Source of the DNA: Synergistaceae bacterium
GTDB taxonomy: Bacteria > Synergistota > Synergistia > Synergistales > Aminobacteriaceae
Direction of reading: 5' to 3'
Assembly (NCBI GenBank): GCA_018436725.1
Contig: JAHDKT010000042.1
Coordinates: 1 to 64,000, forward strand
Length of the DNA: 64,000 nt
Positions 1 through 8,088 of this stretch are shown here, in pieces. The stretch's first letter is position 1. Each line of letters starts with the position of its first letter. The position numbers and the translations under genes were made by a program. Under the pieces are notes generated by a model that saw nothing but the letters and a program-made list of their open reading frames with translations, made no database searches and was not told where the DNA came from.

Positions 1-35
1 AGAGCAGGTCGCCGCCGGAAATCCTTTTTGAAAAA

Positions 36-83
36 CGCGACGAAGCCGTCCGGGGAACATATCCCCGAGACGGCTTCGTCGCG
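36..83 (-). terminator. Rho-independent terminator of the leftward operon
   Basis: A perfect 15-bp inverted repeat (36-50 with 69-83) encloses a second short stem (CGGGG/CCCCG). Read leftward, the hairpin is followed by TTTTT (35-31). It lies downstream of the leftward genes that end at 274 and is the natural end of that transcript. No T-tract follows it on the plus strand. Confidence 0.75.
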
Positions 84-146
84 TTCGCGCGTATCGTCGT
101 TTCGACCGCCGCCGGTTCCCGGTCGGCGCGCCGGCGTACTTTACGG

Positions 147-194
147 CGAAGAGCCGCCGCATGAGCATTTTCTCTCGTGCGCGGCTCTTCGTTT
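147..194 (+). other. Hairpin, possible weak plus-strand terminator
   Basis: Arms at 147-157 and 181-191 are perfectly complementary (11 bp) and are followed on the plus strand by only three T. It may end a rightward transcript entering from the left of the window. Apart from this hairpin and the one at 36-83, nothing gene-like is seen in bases 1-273. Confidence 0.4.
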
Positions 195-273
195 AGGCTG
201 AAAAAGTTTCGGTACATTTTCCAGGATGAAAGAACGTTTCTGATTATGAATCACGGGAAAATATTGGTTAATG

Positions 274-675
274 TTATGGAACCAGAATGTAGTAAGCGGG
301 GGGTTGCCCGCCGAGGACAGCGGCAGGACCGTGAAAGAGGGCTGCTCCGGGATGCACTGAAACGAGCGGAGCGGCTATGTAGTGTACGGAAACACTTCCT
401 CCGCGAGGGGCAAGTACATACGAAGGATACATGTGATAGACTCTTCTTCCCGTAGCGTCGAAGCTAAAAAGATATCCCTCCTTTGAGCGAAAAAGCTGAC
501 CGGAGAGTGCGGAAGGCGAAGGCGCTTGGAAGGGATCTACATAGTCGGGGGTTGTGATTATAGCAGGCGCTTGTGCAGGAACAAGTAGATACCGAGCTTC
601 GGAAGAGGCTGGCAGTAAAAAAAATGAAAGTATGCAAAGAAACATATACATATTCCTTTTATTAAAACAATGCAT
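274..675 (-). CDS. Small secreted protein of unknown function
   Basis: A 133-residue protein with a hydrophobic N-terminus (about residues 9-22) and a likely signal-peptidase site after Ala27 (SSEA-R), so it should be exported. The mature part is short and rich in Pro, Ala, Tyr and Val. Its phrases GYLFSFDATGRR and SYVLAPRG loosely resemble parts of the next gene upstream (WFVTFDGYP, SYVVGSIHP), so the two may be diverged duplicates. The start at 675 has an AAAGGAGG site about 7 bases upstream. It is the last gene of a four-gene leftward run of exported proteins, just before the terminator at 36-83. I do not recognise a family. A surface or periplasmic role is only an inference from the signal peptide. 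Confidence 0.65.
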   Translation of the reverse strand: MHCFNKRNMYMFLCILSFFLLPASSEARYLLVPAQAPAIITTPDYVDPFQAPSPSALSGQLFRSKEGYLFSFDATGRRVYHMYPSYVLAPRGGSVSVHYIAAPLVSVHPGAALFHGPAAVLGGQPPAYYILVP

Positions 676-729
676 TGTAATACCTCCTTTACTTGTTTCT
701 TCTCATAATGCTTCCTTGTATAAGGGATT

Positions 730-1506
730 TTAGAAGTTTGAAGGAGCTATTCTGCCCATCCAGAGGTAGCCCCAAACAGCAGCTTGATTTGCAAGAAGAG
801 CAGTATCTGCGTCCTTCCATTCGAACGCGTTGTTCTTAACCATTCGGGTGAGAGCGTAGAGGTGTTCTTTTATCATTTCAGATGGTTTTTCAGAAATACC
901 GGGGCGAGCCTGGATTTGATACCAGCTCTTACCGGTCCAAACAAAAAGAGCTTCTGGACGATCGCCTTTCCATGCTATAGGAACTCTCGGTTTTTCAAGA
1001 ATTCCCATGCGGTCGACAAGCTTATTCCAGGTACCTATCGAAGTAAAGCTAGACTGTGTTGTCCATTCCGGTACGTATGTAGGGGGAATAGTTACTGCAG
1101 CAGGTACAGGGTATCCGAGAAGGGGCTGAGAGGGTGGAAGCGGGGGGAGCGGGGTAACCTGTATCTGCTGCATACTGGAAACAGCTGCCGAGGGCACGTA
1201 TTGGACTATGGGAAGCGATTGAGGGTGGATCGAACCGACGACGTAGGAGGTGGGAAGGAGGGCTGCTCCGTTGTACGAACCATAGACCCAAACGCCTGCG
1301 GCTGTCCTCGTAATAGGATAACCATCGAACGTGACAAACCACCCGGAAGGCATGTTATAGGGGCGATAGACATAGAAGGACATTCCGGCATAAACTGGTT
1401 GCGCAACGAGAACAGGTTCCACAACGTAGGTTGTCGCTGTGGCGATAGAAGCAGATAGCATTGTGAGTGTCAGAAAAAAAGCAAGTATCGTAAACGTTCT
1501 TTTCAT
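730..1506 (-). CDS. Secreted protein of unknown function, 258 aa
   Basis: The N-terminus is a classical signal peptide (Lys-Arg, then a hydrophobic stretch, predicted cut after Ala24). The mature part begins with repeated Val/Tyr-rich phrases, has a Pro-rich stretch near residues 115-140 (TPLPPLPPSQP), and ends in a domain with several Trp residues (WNKLVDRMG, WKGDRPEALFVWTGKSW, WKDADTALLANQAAVW). An AAGGAGG site precedes the start. It lies between a smaller, possibly related secreted protein and a TPR protein in the same direction. No catalytic motif or known family is recognised. It may be part of an envelope-associated assembly with its operon neighbours, but nothing in the sequence proves this. 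Confidence 0.65.
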   Translation of the reverse strand: MKRTFTILAFFLTLTMLSASIATATTYVVEPVLVAQPVYAGMSFYVYRPYNMPSGWFVTFDGYPITRTAAGVWVYGSYNGAALLPTSYVVGSIHPQSLPIVQYVPSAAVSSMQQIQVTPLPPLPPSQPLLGYPVPAAVTIPPTYVPEWTTQSSFTSIGTWNKLVDRMGILEKPRVPIAWKGDRPEALFVWTGKSWYQIQARPGISEKPSEMIKEHLYALTRMVKNNAFEWKDADTALLANQAAVWGYLWMGRIAPSNF

Positions 1507-1568
1507 TTGTAACCATCCTCCTTTTTTATGATTCTTGAGCGCATGCGATTATTACTGCTTTAAAATAT

Positions 1569-2513
1569 CTACCGGGGCAGCTCCACCCCTGGAGGCGGCG
1601 GAGTATAGACAGGTACGACGCCTTCGCTGAGAATGTCAGGCGAGGAAAAATTCACTTCCGCAGGTAAAGCAGGCGGGGGGATATATGCCGGAACGGAAGA
1701 ATCAAGAAGCGGCGGATTAACCGTTAGTCGAGCGTCAGCACTCACGGAGGCTTCTAAAGAGCGTTCAGGAGAGTCGGCCGGATCATGATAGGGAGTCGCG
1801 CCAGGCTGAACTACCCGCACCGGCACGCCTGAAGAGCGGGAAATAGAGGTATGGGGCTCCGTCGGGGACGATGGGAACAGCGGAGGCTGCGCAGATACGG
1901 CGGGTACCGGTGACGTATACTGAACAGGCGGCTGGAGAGGACTCACAGGGGGTATAGTCATTTCTGTCGGAGGCATGATGGTAAAACCATCGATGGCTAC
2001 GGGAATCTCTTCTATTCTCGCAGGACGCTTCGGGTCCCATAATGGATGTCTTTTACCTTCCGCCGGGTACTCTAAGAACCTGGACAGCTCATTAAAAGCA
2101 GGATCAATTTCCAGTGTTCTTCGGAAGGCGCGTTGGGCTTTAGGAAACAAACCTCTGGCTTCGTATGCTCTGGAAAGTACGTACCATGCGTGCGCATTTA
2201 GTGGCTCGCGTAGTACAATCTGCTCCAGGAGAGCGGTGGCCTTGGTGAAGAAACGCTGCTCCATCAGAATAAGAGCCTCGTCAAGAGGGGTTGGTTTGAT
2301 CGCTTCCTCTATCTCCGGAGCAGGGGGAGGAGTTGGGAGCGCCTCTTTTTTTACGGGGGATTTCTTTGGAGGGGCGGCTTTTTTCGGAGGAGTGTTTTCC
2401 GGCGCAGTAACAATCACTCCGTTTGCATGGGCGGAGTGAAAAAGATTCCCGACGAAAGTTTCCGGGCAAAGCGCAAAAAACAACAGAAGAAAAGATAGAA
2501 TCCATTTTTTCAT
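1569..2513 (-). CDS. Exported TPR protein with proline-rich tail
   Basis: A 314-residue protein with a signal peptide (cut near Ala30, HSAHA). A Lys/Pro-rich linker (about 40-75) follows, then roughly two tetratricopeptide repeats at about 78-140, including the phrases AWYVLSRAYEARGLFPKAQ and LEIDPAF. The remaining 170 residues are Pro/Ser/Val-rich with no clear fold and end in a polyproline run. TPRs normally mediate protein-protein contacts, so a periplasmic scaffold is plausible. Its start codon overlaps the stop of the upstream gene (ATGA at 2510-2513), which shows co-translation. The partner is unknown. Confidence 0.75.
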   Translation of the reverse strand: MKKWILSFLLLFFALCPETFVGNLFHSAHANGVIVTAPENTPPKKAAPPKKSPVKKEALPTPPPAPEIEEAIKPTPLDEALILMEQRFFTKATALLEQIVLREPLNAHAWYVLSRAYEARGLFPKAQRAFRRTLEIDPAFNELSRFLEYPAEGKRHPLWDPKRPARIEEIPVAIDGFTIMPPTEMTIPPVSPLQPPVQYTSPVPAVSAQPPLFPSSPTEPHTSISRSSGVPVRVVQPGATPYHDPADSPERSLEASVSADARLTVNPPLLDSSVPAYIPPPALPAEVNFSSPDILSEGVVPVYTPPPPGVELPR

Positions 2514-3517
2514 CGCAGCGGCGCCACCTTTTTTGTCCCGTACGGAGGAGCGGTCACTAGATCGTTCAGCTGAACGGGATCTTTCGTTTTTTCATTGAGC
2601 AAGCGAACTATGGCCTGTTCGTTCATTGTCTTAATTACTCGGACGTTGCCGACGACCCTTGGCAGGACGACTACCGGATTTTCCGGATCCACCGTGATAT
2701 AGGTATCTCCTCTGACGACCTGTAGGATGTCGCCCGGTGCAAGCGCGTCGCGTCGTCCAAGAGTTATTATGTATTCCCGGTTTCGTTTTGTCGAATTCGC
2801 CGTAGGGGCAATGATTCGTCCAATAACTGCAAGCTCTCCGTCCCTCATATCGGCAATGCCCGCTGCGACACCGGTGATTGCGTTTTTAAAAGCCTGCCAA
2901 TATGGGGTGCTCGAAAACTGCTGCCATGTTGGACGGCTCATTTTTTGCCCTTTATATGGTGGTGCCAGACGGAGAAAATCAAGGCCGTCCTTGTAAAAAA
3001 TATTTATAATGCTTGTTCGTGTATTTAATAAATAGAGACGATCGTCTCCGGGATCGAACGTATAGCGTTGATCTTTTCCGGAAGAGGTAAACGATGTCTC
3101 CAGTTCAGCATCGCCGGCGCTATAAATTCGAACCCTCAAAGAGACATCTCCTTTTTCGAAAGAGCCCAGGACTTCACGCTCTTTTGCAAGTACTGAATAA
3201 AGTTCCATCTGAACTGCGAAATCGCCTTGCCTGGCGTAAGGGTCGTCTTTCCAACGCGCGGCTTGTGTTTCGTCCAGTATGGAGACATCCGTAAAAGCAT
3301 GCTTCCTGAGCAGAGAAGCCAAGTATTCCGTCATCTTCGATTCGAGAACGTTCACCGGATAGAATTTACTCTCCCAGATTTCGTACTCGGTATAGTTCAA
3401 CGTTGGAAGCAGAACTATATGACGGGTTGAAGCCGCTTCCGATATGGAGCCCGAGAAAAAGCACGCGAGCAGAAGGACGAGAAGTACGCGTTGCGACGTT
3501 GATGATCGAGACTGCAT
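2510..3517 (-). CDS. Exported protein with FlgT-C-like C-terminal domain
   Basis: A 335-residue protein with a signal peptide (hydrophobic residues 10-24, cut near Ala28). The middle part (about 30-200) contains phrases typical of periplasmic proteins that assemble envelope structures (HIVLLPTLNYTEYE, VLESKMTEYLASLL). The last roughly 80 residues resemble the small beta domain at the C-terminus of FlgT-like and CsgG-like proteins (GDILQVVRGD, VVGNVRVIKTMNEQAIVRLL, QLNDLV). It is the first gene of the operon, transcribed from a -10 element near 3659. Assignment of the C-terminal domain is by eye and only moderately secure. The function is unknown, and a role in assembling a secreted or surface structure with the other three exported products is an inference. 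Confidence 0.7.
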   Translation of the reverse strand: MQSRSSTSQRVLLVLLLACFFSGSISEAASTRHIVLLPTLNYTEYEIWESKFYPVNVLESKMTEYLASLLRKHAFTDVSILDETQAARWKDDPYARQGDFAVQMELYSVLAKEREVLGSFEKGDVSLRVRIYSAGDAELETSFTSSGKDQRYTFDPGDDRLYLLNTRTSIINIFYKDGLDFLRLAPPYKGQKMSRPTWQQFSSTPYWQAFKNAITGVAAGIADMRDGELAVIGRIIAPTANSTKRNREYIITLGRRDALAPGDILQVVRGDTYITVDPENPVVVLPRVVGNVRVIKTMNEQAIVRLLNEKTKDPVQLNDLVTAPPYGTKKVAPLR

Positions 3518-3658
3518 AGAGGTTCATCCTCTCTTTTTAGGAAGAAGTGTTCCACGGACTTCCGGCATAAGTTTTCCGCCGATCCTGCCGCGGACGAAGA
3601 AACGAGCGGGATGCAAGGGAACGTGAGCCAATGTCGCGCCGCTCTCTTCGTATGTTCT

Positions 3659-3664
3659 ATTATA
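3659..3664 (-). promoter_or_regulatory. -10 element of the leftward secreted-protein operon
   Basis: The minus strand reads TATAAT at 3664-3659, about 140 bases upstream of the first gene's start at 3517. No good -35 is visible. It lies back to back with the promoter of the rightward superoxide reductase gene. Confidence 0.45.
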
Positions 3665-3715
3665 GAGCATACTCTTTTTTTTGGGAGCCGGGAGGATGAG
3701 AATCGAACCGGAAGG

Positions 3716-3724
3716 TGTTATAAT
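3716..3724 (+). promoter_or_regulatory. Extended -10 promoter for the SOR-ferritin operon
   Basis: TGTTATAAT (3716-3724) is a perfect extended -10 with no obvious -35, about 50 bases before the desulfoferrodoxin start. The same extended form recurs before dCMP deaminase (9431) and, as TGATATAAT, before the 6S-like RNA (44140). Confidence 0.6.
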
Positions 3725-3773
3725 AAAGCCGTTTTCAAGAAAAAAATCGATTTCAAAGGAGGAAGGATGCTGA

Positions 3774-4136
3774 ATGAAGAAGCTGGACATCTTTAAGTGC
3801 GAACTTTGCGGCAATGTCGTGGAACTCCTTCATGTTGGTGGTGGAGACCTCGTCTGTTGCGGTCAGCCCATGAAACTCCTCGAGGAGCAGACAGCGGATT
3901 CGGCCACGGAGAAACATGTGCCTGTCGTCGAAGGCAACAAGGTGAAGGTAGGCAGTGTGCCTCATCCTATGACGGAGCAGCACTACATCGAGTTCATTGA
4001 AATAATGGCCGGCGAGAGGATTTGCAGAAAGTTCCTGAATCCTGGCGAAACTGCCGAGGCTGTCTTCGACGGATTCACTCCTGAGAAGAGTAGAGAATAT
4101 TGCAACATACACGGTTTGTGGAAGGCGGAAAAGTAA
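3774..4136 (+). CDS. dfx: Desulfoferrodoxin (2Fe superoxide reductase)
   Basis: It reduces superoxide to hydrogen peroxide in the cytoplasm without making oxygen, using electrons usually supplied by rubredoxin; this is a typical anaerobe oxygen-defence enzyme. The 120-residue length fits the family. The N-terminal desulforedoxin module has four cysteines for centre I (C9, C12, C28, C29). The catalytic centre II ligands are all present: H48 in the EKHVP motif, H64 (PHPM), H70, C110 and H113 (CNIHG). It is therefore the two-iron class and not a neelaredoxin. A strong GGAGG site precedes the start. The ferritin gene follows after two bases, so iron storage and superoxide removal are co-expressed. 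Confidence 0.95.
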   Translation: MKKLDIFKCELCGNVVELLHVGGGDLVCCGQPMKLLEEQTADSATEKHVPVVEGNKVKVGSVPHPMTEQHYIEFIEIMAGERICRKFLNPGETAEAVFDGFTPEKSREYCNIHGLWKAEK

Positions 4137-4138
4137 AG

Positions 4139-4633
4139 ATGATCAGCAAAAAACTTGAAGATGCGATAAACGATCAGATCAACGCGGAGCTTTACTCCGC
4201 GTATATATACCTTTCGATGTCCTCTTGGTTCGATTCTATGAACCTGAAGGGAATGTCTCGCTGGATGAGCATCCAGTCGAAGGAAGAGGTGGAGCATGCG
4301 ATGAAGTTTGCCGCGTATGTTATGGAACGCGGCGGAAGAGTGCTTTACAAGCCGGTCGAGGGGCCGGAAACGGAATGGGTTTCTCCTTTGGAGGCGTTCA
4401 AGGTCGCTTACGAACATGAAAAGTATGTAACACGCCGTATCAACGATCTGATGGATCTTGCAGTGGCGGAAAAAGACTACGCGAGTCAGGCGCTGCTTCA
4501 GTGGTTTGTTACGGAGCAGGTCGAAGAAGAGGCGAACGCGGATGAAATCGTCAGTAAGCTGGAGATGATCGGCGAAGGAAAGCATGGTCTTCTTATGATC
4601 GACAGGGAACTGGGAGACCGAGAGGACGACTAG
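4139..4633 (+). CDS. ftnA: Ferritin, non-haem iron storage
   Basis: A 164-residue bacterial ferritin that oxidises Fe(II) and stores the iron as a mineral core in a 24-subunit cytoplasmic shell. The ferroxidase residues of the first helices are in place: E17 (NAELYSAYIYLSMSSWF), E49/E50 and H53 (KEEVEH). The later WFVTEQVEEEANA helix carries further metal-binding glutamates. The start at ATG 4139 is chosen because translation from an upstream in-frame codon would add residues unlike ferritin; the ribosome site lies inside the end of dfx. It forms an operon with the superoxide reductase. A large hairpin follows. Confidence 0.95.
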   Translation: MISKKLEDAINDQINAELYSAYIYLSMSSWFDSMNLKGMSRWMSIQSKEEVEHAMKFAAYVMERGGRVLYKPVEGPETEWVSPLEAFKVAYEHEKYVTRRINDLMDLAVAEKDYASQALLQWFVTEQVEEEANADEIVSKLEMIGEGKHGLLMIDRELGDREDD

Positions 4634-4670
4634 CCGCCGCCGCAGGCGTTCCGTTGCTCTTTGTGGTATT

Positions 4671-4703
4671 ATACGGGCAGGAGCCTCAGGCTCCTGCCCG
4701 TAT
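4671..4703 (+). terminator. Perfect 16-bp hairpin after ferritin
   Basis: A perfect inverted repeat (4671-4686 with 4688-4703) has a single central base. It probably ends the dfx-ftnA transcript, although there is no T-tract. A TATTAT just before it (4667-4672) could instead be a -10 for the next gene, which would put the hairpin in its 5' leader. Confidence 0.5.
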
Positions 4704-4730
4704 TGCAGGTAGACGAAGGGAGGACATTCT

Positions 4731-5258
4731 ATGGGTAACGGGATCGACCCGCGAGCGCTTTTTACGTTGAACTACGGTGTGTACATTCTCAGTACCGGGT
4801 ACGAAGGCAAGTACAACGGGCAGATCATCAACGCGCTCATGCAGCTCACTGCGGACCCGATCTGCATGGCCGCATGCCTCCACAAAGACAATTACACTAC
4901 CGAACTGGTGGAGAAGAGCAGGCGCTTTTCCATATCCGTCCTGGAGGAGTCTGTTCCCTTGAAATTCATAGGGGTTTTCGGCTTCCGCTGCGGAAGAGAT
5001 TTCGACAAATTCGGCGAGTGCCGGTACGAAGTCGAAGAGGGGGGCCTTCCGCTCGTAACGGAGTATTCCTTGGCAGGGATCGAACTGAAGGTGCTTTCTG
5101 TTCAGGATGTCTTTACGCATAAAGTTTTTATCGGCCAGGTCGAGAAGGCCTCCCTCTTCAAAGAAGGAGTCCCTCTGACCTATGCGAACTATCATAGGGT
5201 AAAAAAGGGGAAATCGCCTTCGAACGCCCCTTCCGCTATATTCAACGAGGTTAAGTGA
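4731..5258 (+). CDS. Flavin reductase-like FMN-binding protein
   Basis: A 175-residue split-barrel protein of the flavin reductase/flavoredoxin group, which binds FMN and passes electrons from NAD(P)H or small redox proteins. Recognisable parts are the N-terminal ALFTLNYGVYILST strand, the N-G-x-I/N core (KYNGQIINALMQLTADP), the CLHKDNYTTELVEKSRRFSISVL segment typical of this fold, and the C-terminal TYANYHRV. In anaerobes such proteins often feed flavodiiron proteins or stand alone as the flavin module of high-molecular-weight rubredoxin. Its position after superoxide reductase and ferritin suggests a redox or oxygen-defence role, which is an inference. GGGAGG precedes the start. No rubredoxin domain is attached. 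Confidence 0.85.
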   Translation: MGNGIDPRALFTLNYGVYILSTGYEGKYNGQIINALMQLTADPICMAACLHKDNYTTELVEKSRRFSISVLEESVPLKFIGVFGFRCGRDFDKFGECRYEVEEGGLPLVTEYSLAGIELKVLSVQDVFTHKVFIGQVEKASLFKEGVPLTYANYHRVKKGKSPSNAPSAIFNEVK

Positions 5259-5454
5259 AGTGCGCGGGGAGAAAACGAAGGCATATTCAGGTAACAGGAT
5301 TATCTTGTGAGCCTTTTTAAAAAACGCCCGCGCCGTTTCGTGCGACAATCCACTTTTTTTCGTTCCGGAAAGGGACCGCATCCGTCCTCTATAGTTCTTG
5401 AGGGAGCGCGAAAGCGTGTCTTTTTTTAACGTTGTGCTTCAAGGGGATCAGAAC

Positions 5455-6288
5455 ATGGAAGAATCCTCCGGACTTCGTGTACTGCGGTGTATTCTCCCTT
5501 ATTTTGAGAATGTGTATGCTCGGTACAACCGGCGCGAGTTCGTCTCTCCCGATCCCCTGGAAACCATATACCCTTTCCTTCGTATAGAGGACAGAGAGGT
5601 TGCGGCTCTTCTTGTGTCCTGTATTGCTTATGGTCGTGTAGCAATGATTCTCCGCAACGCGCGCCGCCTTCTCGGCGTGCTCGGGCATTCGCCTGCCGAG
5701 TACGTTAGAAACGCCTCCCCGTCGGTCGTCGAGCGAGAAACGTCTTTCTTCCGTCATCGTTTTACGACAGGATCGGAGATAGCCTCCCTGATATGCGGGA
5801 TGGGGAGCATTTTGCGCGAATACGGTACCCTGGAGGAACTTTTCGCTTATTCCATGGGAAAGAACAAGAATTTCCTTGAAGGTGTGTCGATTTTCGTCGA
5901 GAAGATAAGGAAAAGGAGCCCTGCTGGGAATAGCTTTCTTCTACCCTCTCCACGAGACGGAAGCGCGTGCAAACGGCTTTTTCTTTTTCTCAAATGGATG
6001 GTCCGCCGGGACGATGTTGATCCTGGCGGATGGAAGGCGGCGCACCCGCGGGATCTCCTGCTCCCCATGGACGTTCATATGTTCAGGATATGCTCTTCGC
6101 TCGGTTTCACCGACCGCAAACACCCCGATTTGAGGACCTCGGTCGAGGTGACCGGCCTTTTCCGTATGCTCCTCCCGGAAGACCCGACAAAATACGATTT
6201 TGTCCTCACACGGTTCGGCATTAGAAAAGATTTGAGCGAAAATTCATTCCTCGAGTTTTGTCAAGAGAAAACGAACACAAAGAAATAA
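5455..6288 (+). CDS. TIGR02757 (DUF2400) family protein
   Basis: A 277-residue protein of the TIGR02757/DUF2400 family, whose function is not established. Family hallmarks are the N-terminal PDPLETIYPF and AALLVSCIAYGRVAMILRNARRLL segments, the FRHRFTTGSEIASLICGM segment, KRLFLFLKWMVRRDDVDPGGW, the LLLPMDVHMFRICSSLGFTDRK segment and the C-terminal DPTKYDFVLTRFGI. The arrangement resembles helix-hairpin-helix DNA glycosylase-like folds, so a nucleic-acid role is possible but unproven. The start ATG at 5455 has an AAGGGGA site; an upstream in-frame start would add 19 unlikely residues. The 196-base stretch before it (5259-5454) shows no gene or clear signal. It converges with the asparaginase gene. 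Confidence 0.85.
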   Translation: MEESSGLRVLRCILPYFENVYARYNRREFVSPDPLETIYPFLRIEDREVAALLVSCIAYGRVAMILRNARRLLGVLGHSPAEYVRNASPSVVERETSFFRHRFTTGSEIASLICGMGSILREYGTLEELFAYSMGKNKNFLEGVSIFVEKIRKRSPAGNSFLLPSPRDGSACKRLFLFLKWMVRRDDVDPGGWKAAHPRDLLLPMDVHMFRICSSLGFTDRKHPDLRTSVEVTGLFRMLLPEDPTKYDFVLTRFGIRKDLSENSFLEFCQEKTNTKK

Positions 6289-6309
6289 AACCCCTTCGGC
6301 ACATTTCGT

Positions 6310-7320
6310 TCATTCGATTTCATCGCAGAAATTGCAATGAAGGGTGGTTTCCAGATTCCCCCCTTCGACGCCTGGTAGTATCGTCATTAGTTTGGTGATA
6401 ATGGCCTCCCTTGTCATATCCTTCCCGGAAATAGCGCCTAGGTCGAGCGTCTTTCTTCCGACCTCATAAACGCTGAGATCAACCCCCCCGTAGACGCACT
6501 GCGTAGTAATGATCACAGGAATACTGCGCTTCTGGCACATTTCGATCGCCGGGAGCAGGTTTTCCCCAAGATAGGGGACTCCGCCGAGACCGAGCGCTTC
6601 AAGCACAATGGCCTTCGGCCCCGCGTCGGCAAGATGGAAAAGATACTTGGAGCGAAACCCCGGAAAAAGCGTCACGAGAAAAATGGAAGTCTCCAAATTT
6701 TGCGTACTCACATCGACAGGATAATTCTTTTGGAGAAGCGGAGTATGTTCCATAGTGATTATACCATTGTTCCTGTATCCGATATGCGGGTAGTTGATAC
6801 TGGAGAATGCGGTGGATTCGTGGCTCAGAATCTTCTGGGAGCGTGGGCCGTGAATTAACCTGTCATGGAAGGCTATCGAAACTCCTTGCTGCTTTCGTTC
6901 ATGAAGCGCGGAGAGGAAGGCGAACGCCCCCTCGATGTTTCCCTCCGCATCGGAGCCTGGAACGCCTATCGGTTCCATCGAACCCGTCAGGATGACGGGC
7001 TTTTTGAAACCGGGGAGCATGAAAGAAAGGGCTGACGCAGAATACGCCATCGTGTCGGTACCATGAAGAACGAGAAATCCGTCGTAGTTCTTCTCTTCGG
7101 AACGAAGGCACAAGGCGATCATCTTCCAATCCTCGGGGGACATGTTTGAACTATCCTTCGAGAGAAGGTCAAGCACTGTAATTTCGCCGAACTTTTCAAC
7201 TCCTTGGACAAACGAAAGAAGTTCTTCGCCTGGAAGAGAAGGGACCAGACCGTTTGAACCTGCTCTGGAAGCTATCGTGCCGCCAGTCGAAATTACAAGG
7301 AAACCGGCCAATTCACTCAT
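6310..7320 (-). CDS. ansA: Type I L-asparaginase
   Basis: It hydrolyses L-asparagine to aspartate and ammonia in the cytoplasm. The 336-residue length fits type I enzymes. The first catalytic motif TGGTIAS carries the nucleophile Thr15; the second is HGTDTM at 86-91 with Thr88-Asp89. ILTGSMEP and the Gly-rich LGLGGVPYLGENLLP region near the C-terminal half are also typical. There is no signal peptide, so it is the cytoplasmic form. An AAGGAG site precedes the start. It heads leftward with no terminator between it and the deacetylase upstream, so co-transcription with that gene and the transporter is possible. It fits an amino-acid-fermenting lifestyle. Confidence 0.95.
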   Translation of the reverse strand: MSELAGFLVISTGGTIASRAGSNGLVPSLPGEELLSFVQGVEKFGEITVLDLLSKDSSNMSPEDWKMIALCLRSEEKNYDGFLVLHGTDTMAYSASALSFMLPGFKKPVILTGSMEPIGVPGSDAEGNIEGAFAFLSALHERKQQGVSIAFHDRLIHGPRSQKILSHESTAFSSINYPHIGYRNNGIITMEHTPLLQKNYPVDVSTQNLETSIFLVTLFPGFRSKYLFHLADAGPKAIVLEALGLGGVPYLGENLLPAIEMCQKRSIPVIITTQCVYGGVDLSVYEVGRKTLDLGAISGKDMTREAIITKLMTILPGVEGGNLETTLHCNFCDEIE

Positions 7321-7341
7321 CTCCTTCTATATGGACGTCGT

Positions 7342-8088
7342 TTACAAGGGCTGATCACTGGACTCGGAAGACTCGGTTACCATCTCTCCGTGGTGATACG
7401 CGGTATACTCCGAGAGCATTGCGTCGAGAGTCACGAACTCGTACCCCTTTTCCCTTAGAGAGGCGACGATTCCCGGGAGGGCGTTGATCGTTGTTGTTAC
7501 TCCGGAGTGAAAGAGCAGTATAGAACCTGGCGCGACTTTTGAAATAATGCGCGCACTCATTCTGGAGGCCGATACTCCCGTGTAGTCTCGACTGTTGATA
7601 TCCCAGAGGACAGTGTGCAATCCCGCGTCTTCGACCATCGCGAGTACGTTTTTCGTGAAATTGCCGCCGGGCGGACGGAAAAAACGTACGCGGGCGGGAA
7701 TAATCCGTTCAATCGCTTCGTTGCAACGGCGGATATCCTCCGCAAACTCCTCCGGAGAAAGAAGCGAAGAGTTTTTGTGCGCGTATGAGTGGTTTGCTAC
7801 GGTATGCCCGCGCGCGAAGATCTCTCGGACAAGCGCCGGGTAGCGGTCGACCATTTTTCCGACGAGAAAAAAACTCGCCTTAACCTCGAGAGTGTCCAGC
7901 ATGGCAAGGAGTTCTGGCGTCAGTGTTTGATGCGGCCCGTCGTCGAATGTAATGGCGATCGTATGTACCATTCTGTTCCCGGAATAGACTGGAGCCCTCG
8001 CCTCGGCGCACCCGCACGTCAAGAGGGGGGAAAAGCAGAGAACAAGGCATAGAATATGAAATGAGAGCGCGCGCATGCTGAGAATCAC
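7342..8088 (-). CDS. Polysaccharide deacetylase (NodB domain), exported
   Basis: A 248-residue carbohydrate esterase family 4 protein that removes N-acetyl groups from a polysaccharide, most often peptidoglycan or chitin-like material, outside the cytoplasm. The metal site is complete: D49-D50 in the TFDDGPH motif and H100/H104 in the HSYAH motif. RPPGG and the LWDINSRDYTG motif follow. The N-terminus has a hydrophobic signal segment ending LLTCGC, so the protein may be a lipoprotein or simply exported. Its start overlaps the stop of the upstream transporter gene (8085-8088). Substrate is not determinable from sequence. Confidence 0.9.
   Translation of the reverse strand: MILSMRALSFHILCLVLCFSPLLTCGCAEARAPVYSGNRMVHTIAITFDDGPHQTLTPELLAMLDTLEVKASFFLVGKMVDRYPALVREIFARGHTVANHSYAHKNSSLLSPEEFAEDIRRCNEAIERIIPARVRFFRPPGGNFTKNVLAMVEDAGLHTVLWDINSRDYTGVSASRMSARIISKVAPGSILLFHSGVTTTINALPGIVASLREKGYEFVTLDAMLSEYTAYHHGEMVTESSESSDQPL

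Noticed and set aside
4671..4703. A riboswitch before the flavin reductase gene
   Set aside because: The only structure is a single perfect 16-bp hairpin. It has no conserved aptamer sequence such as the FMN or SAM motif, so a terminator fits better.
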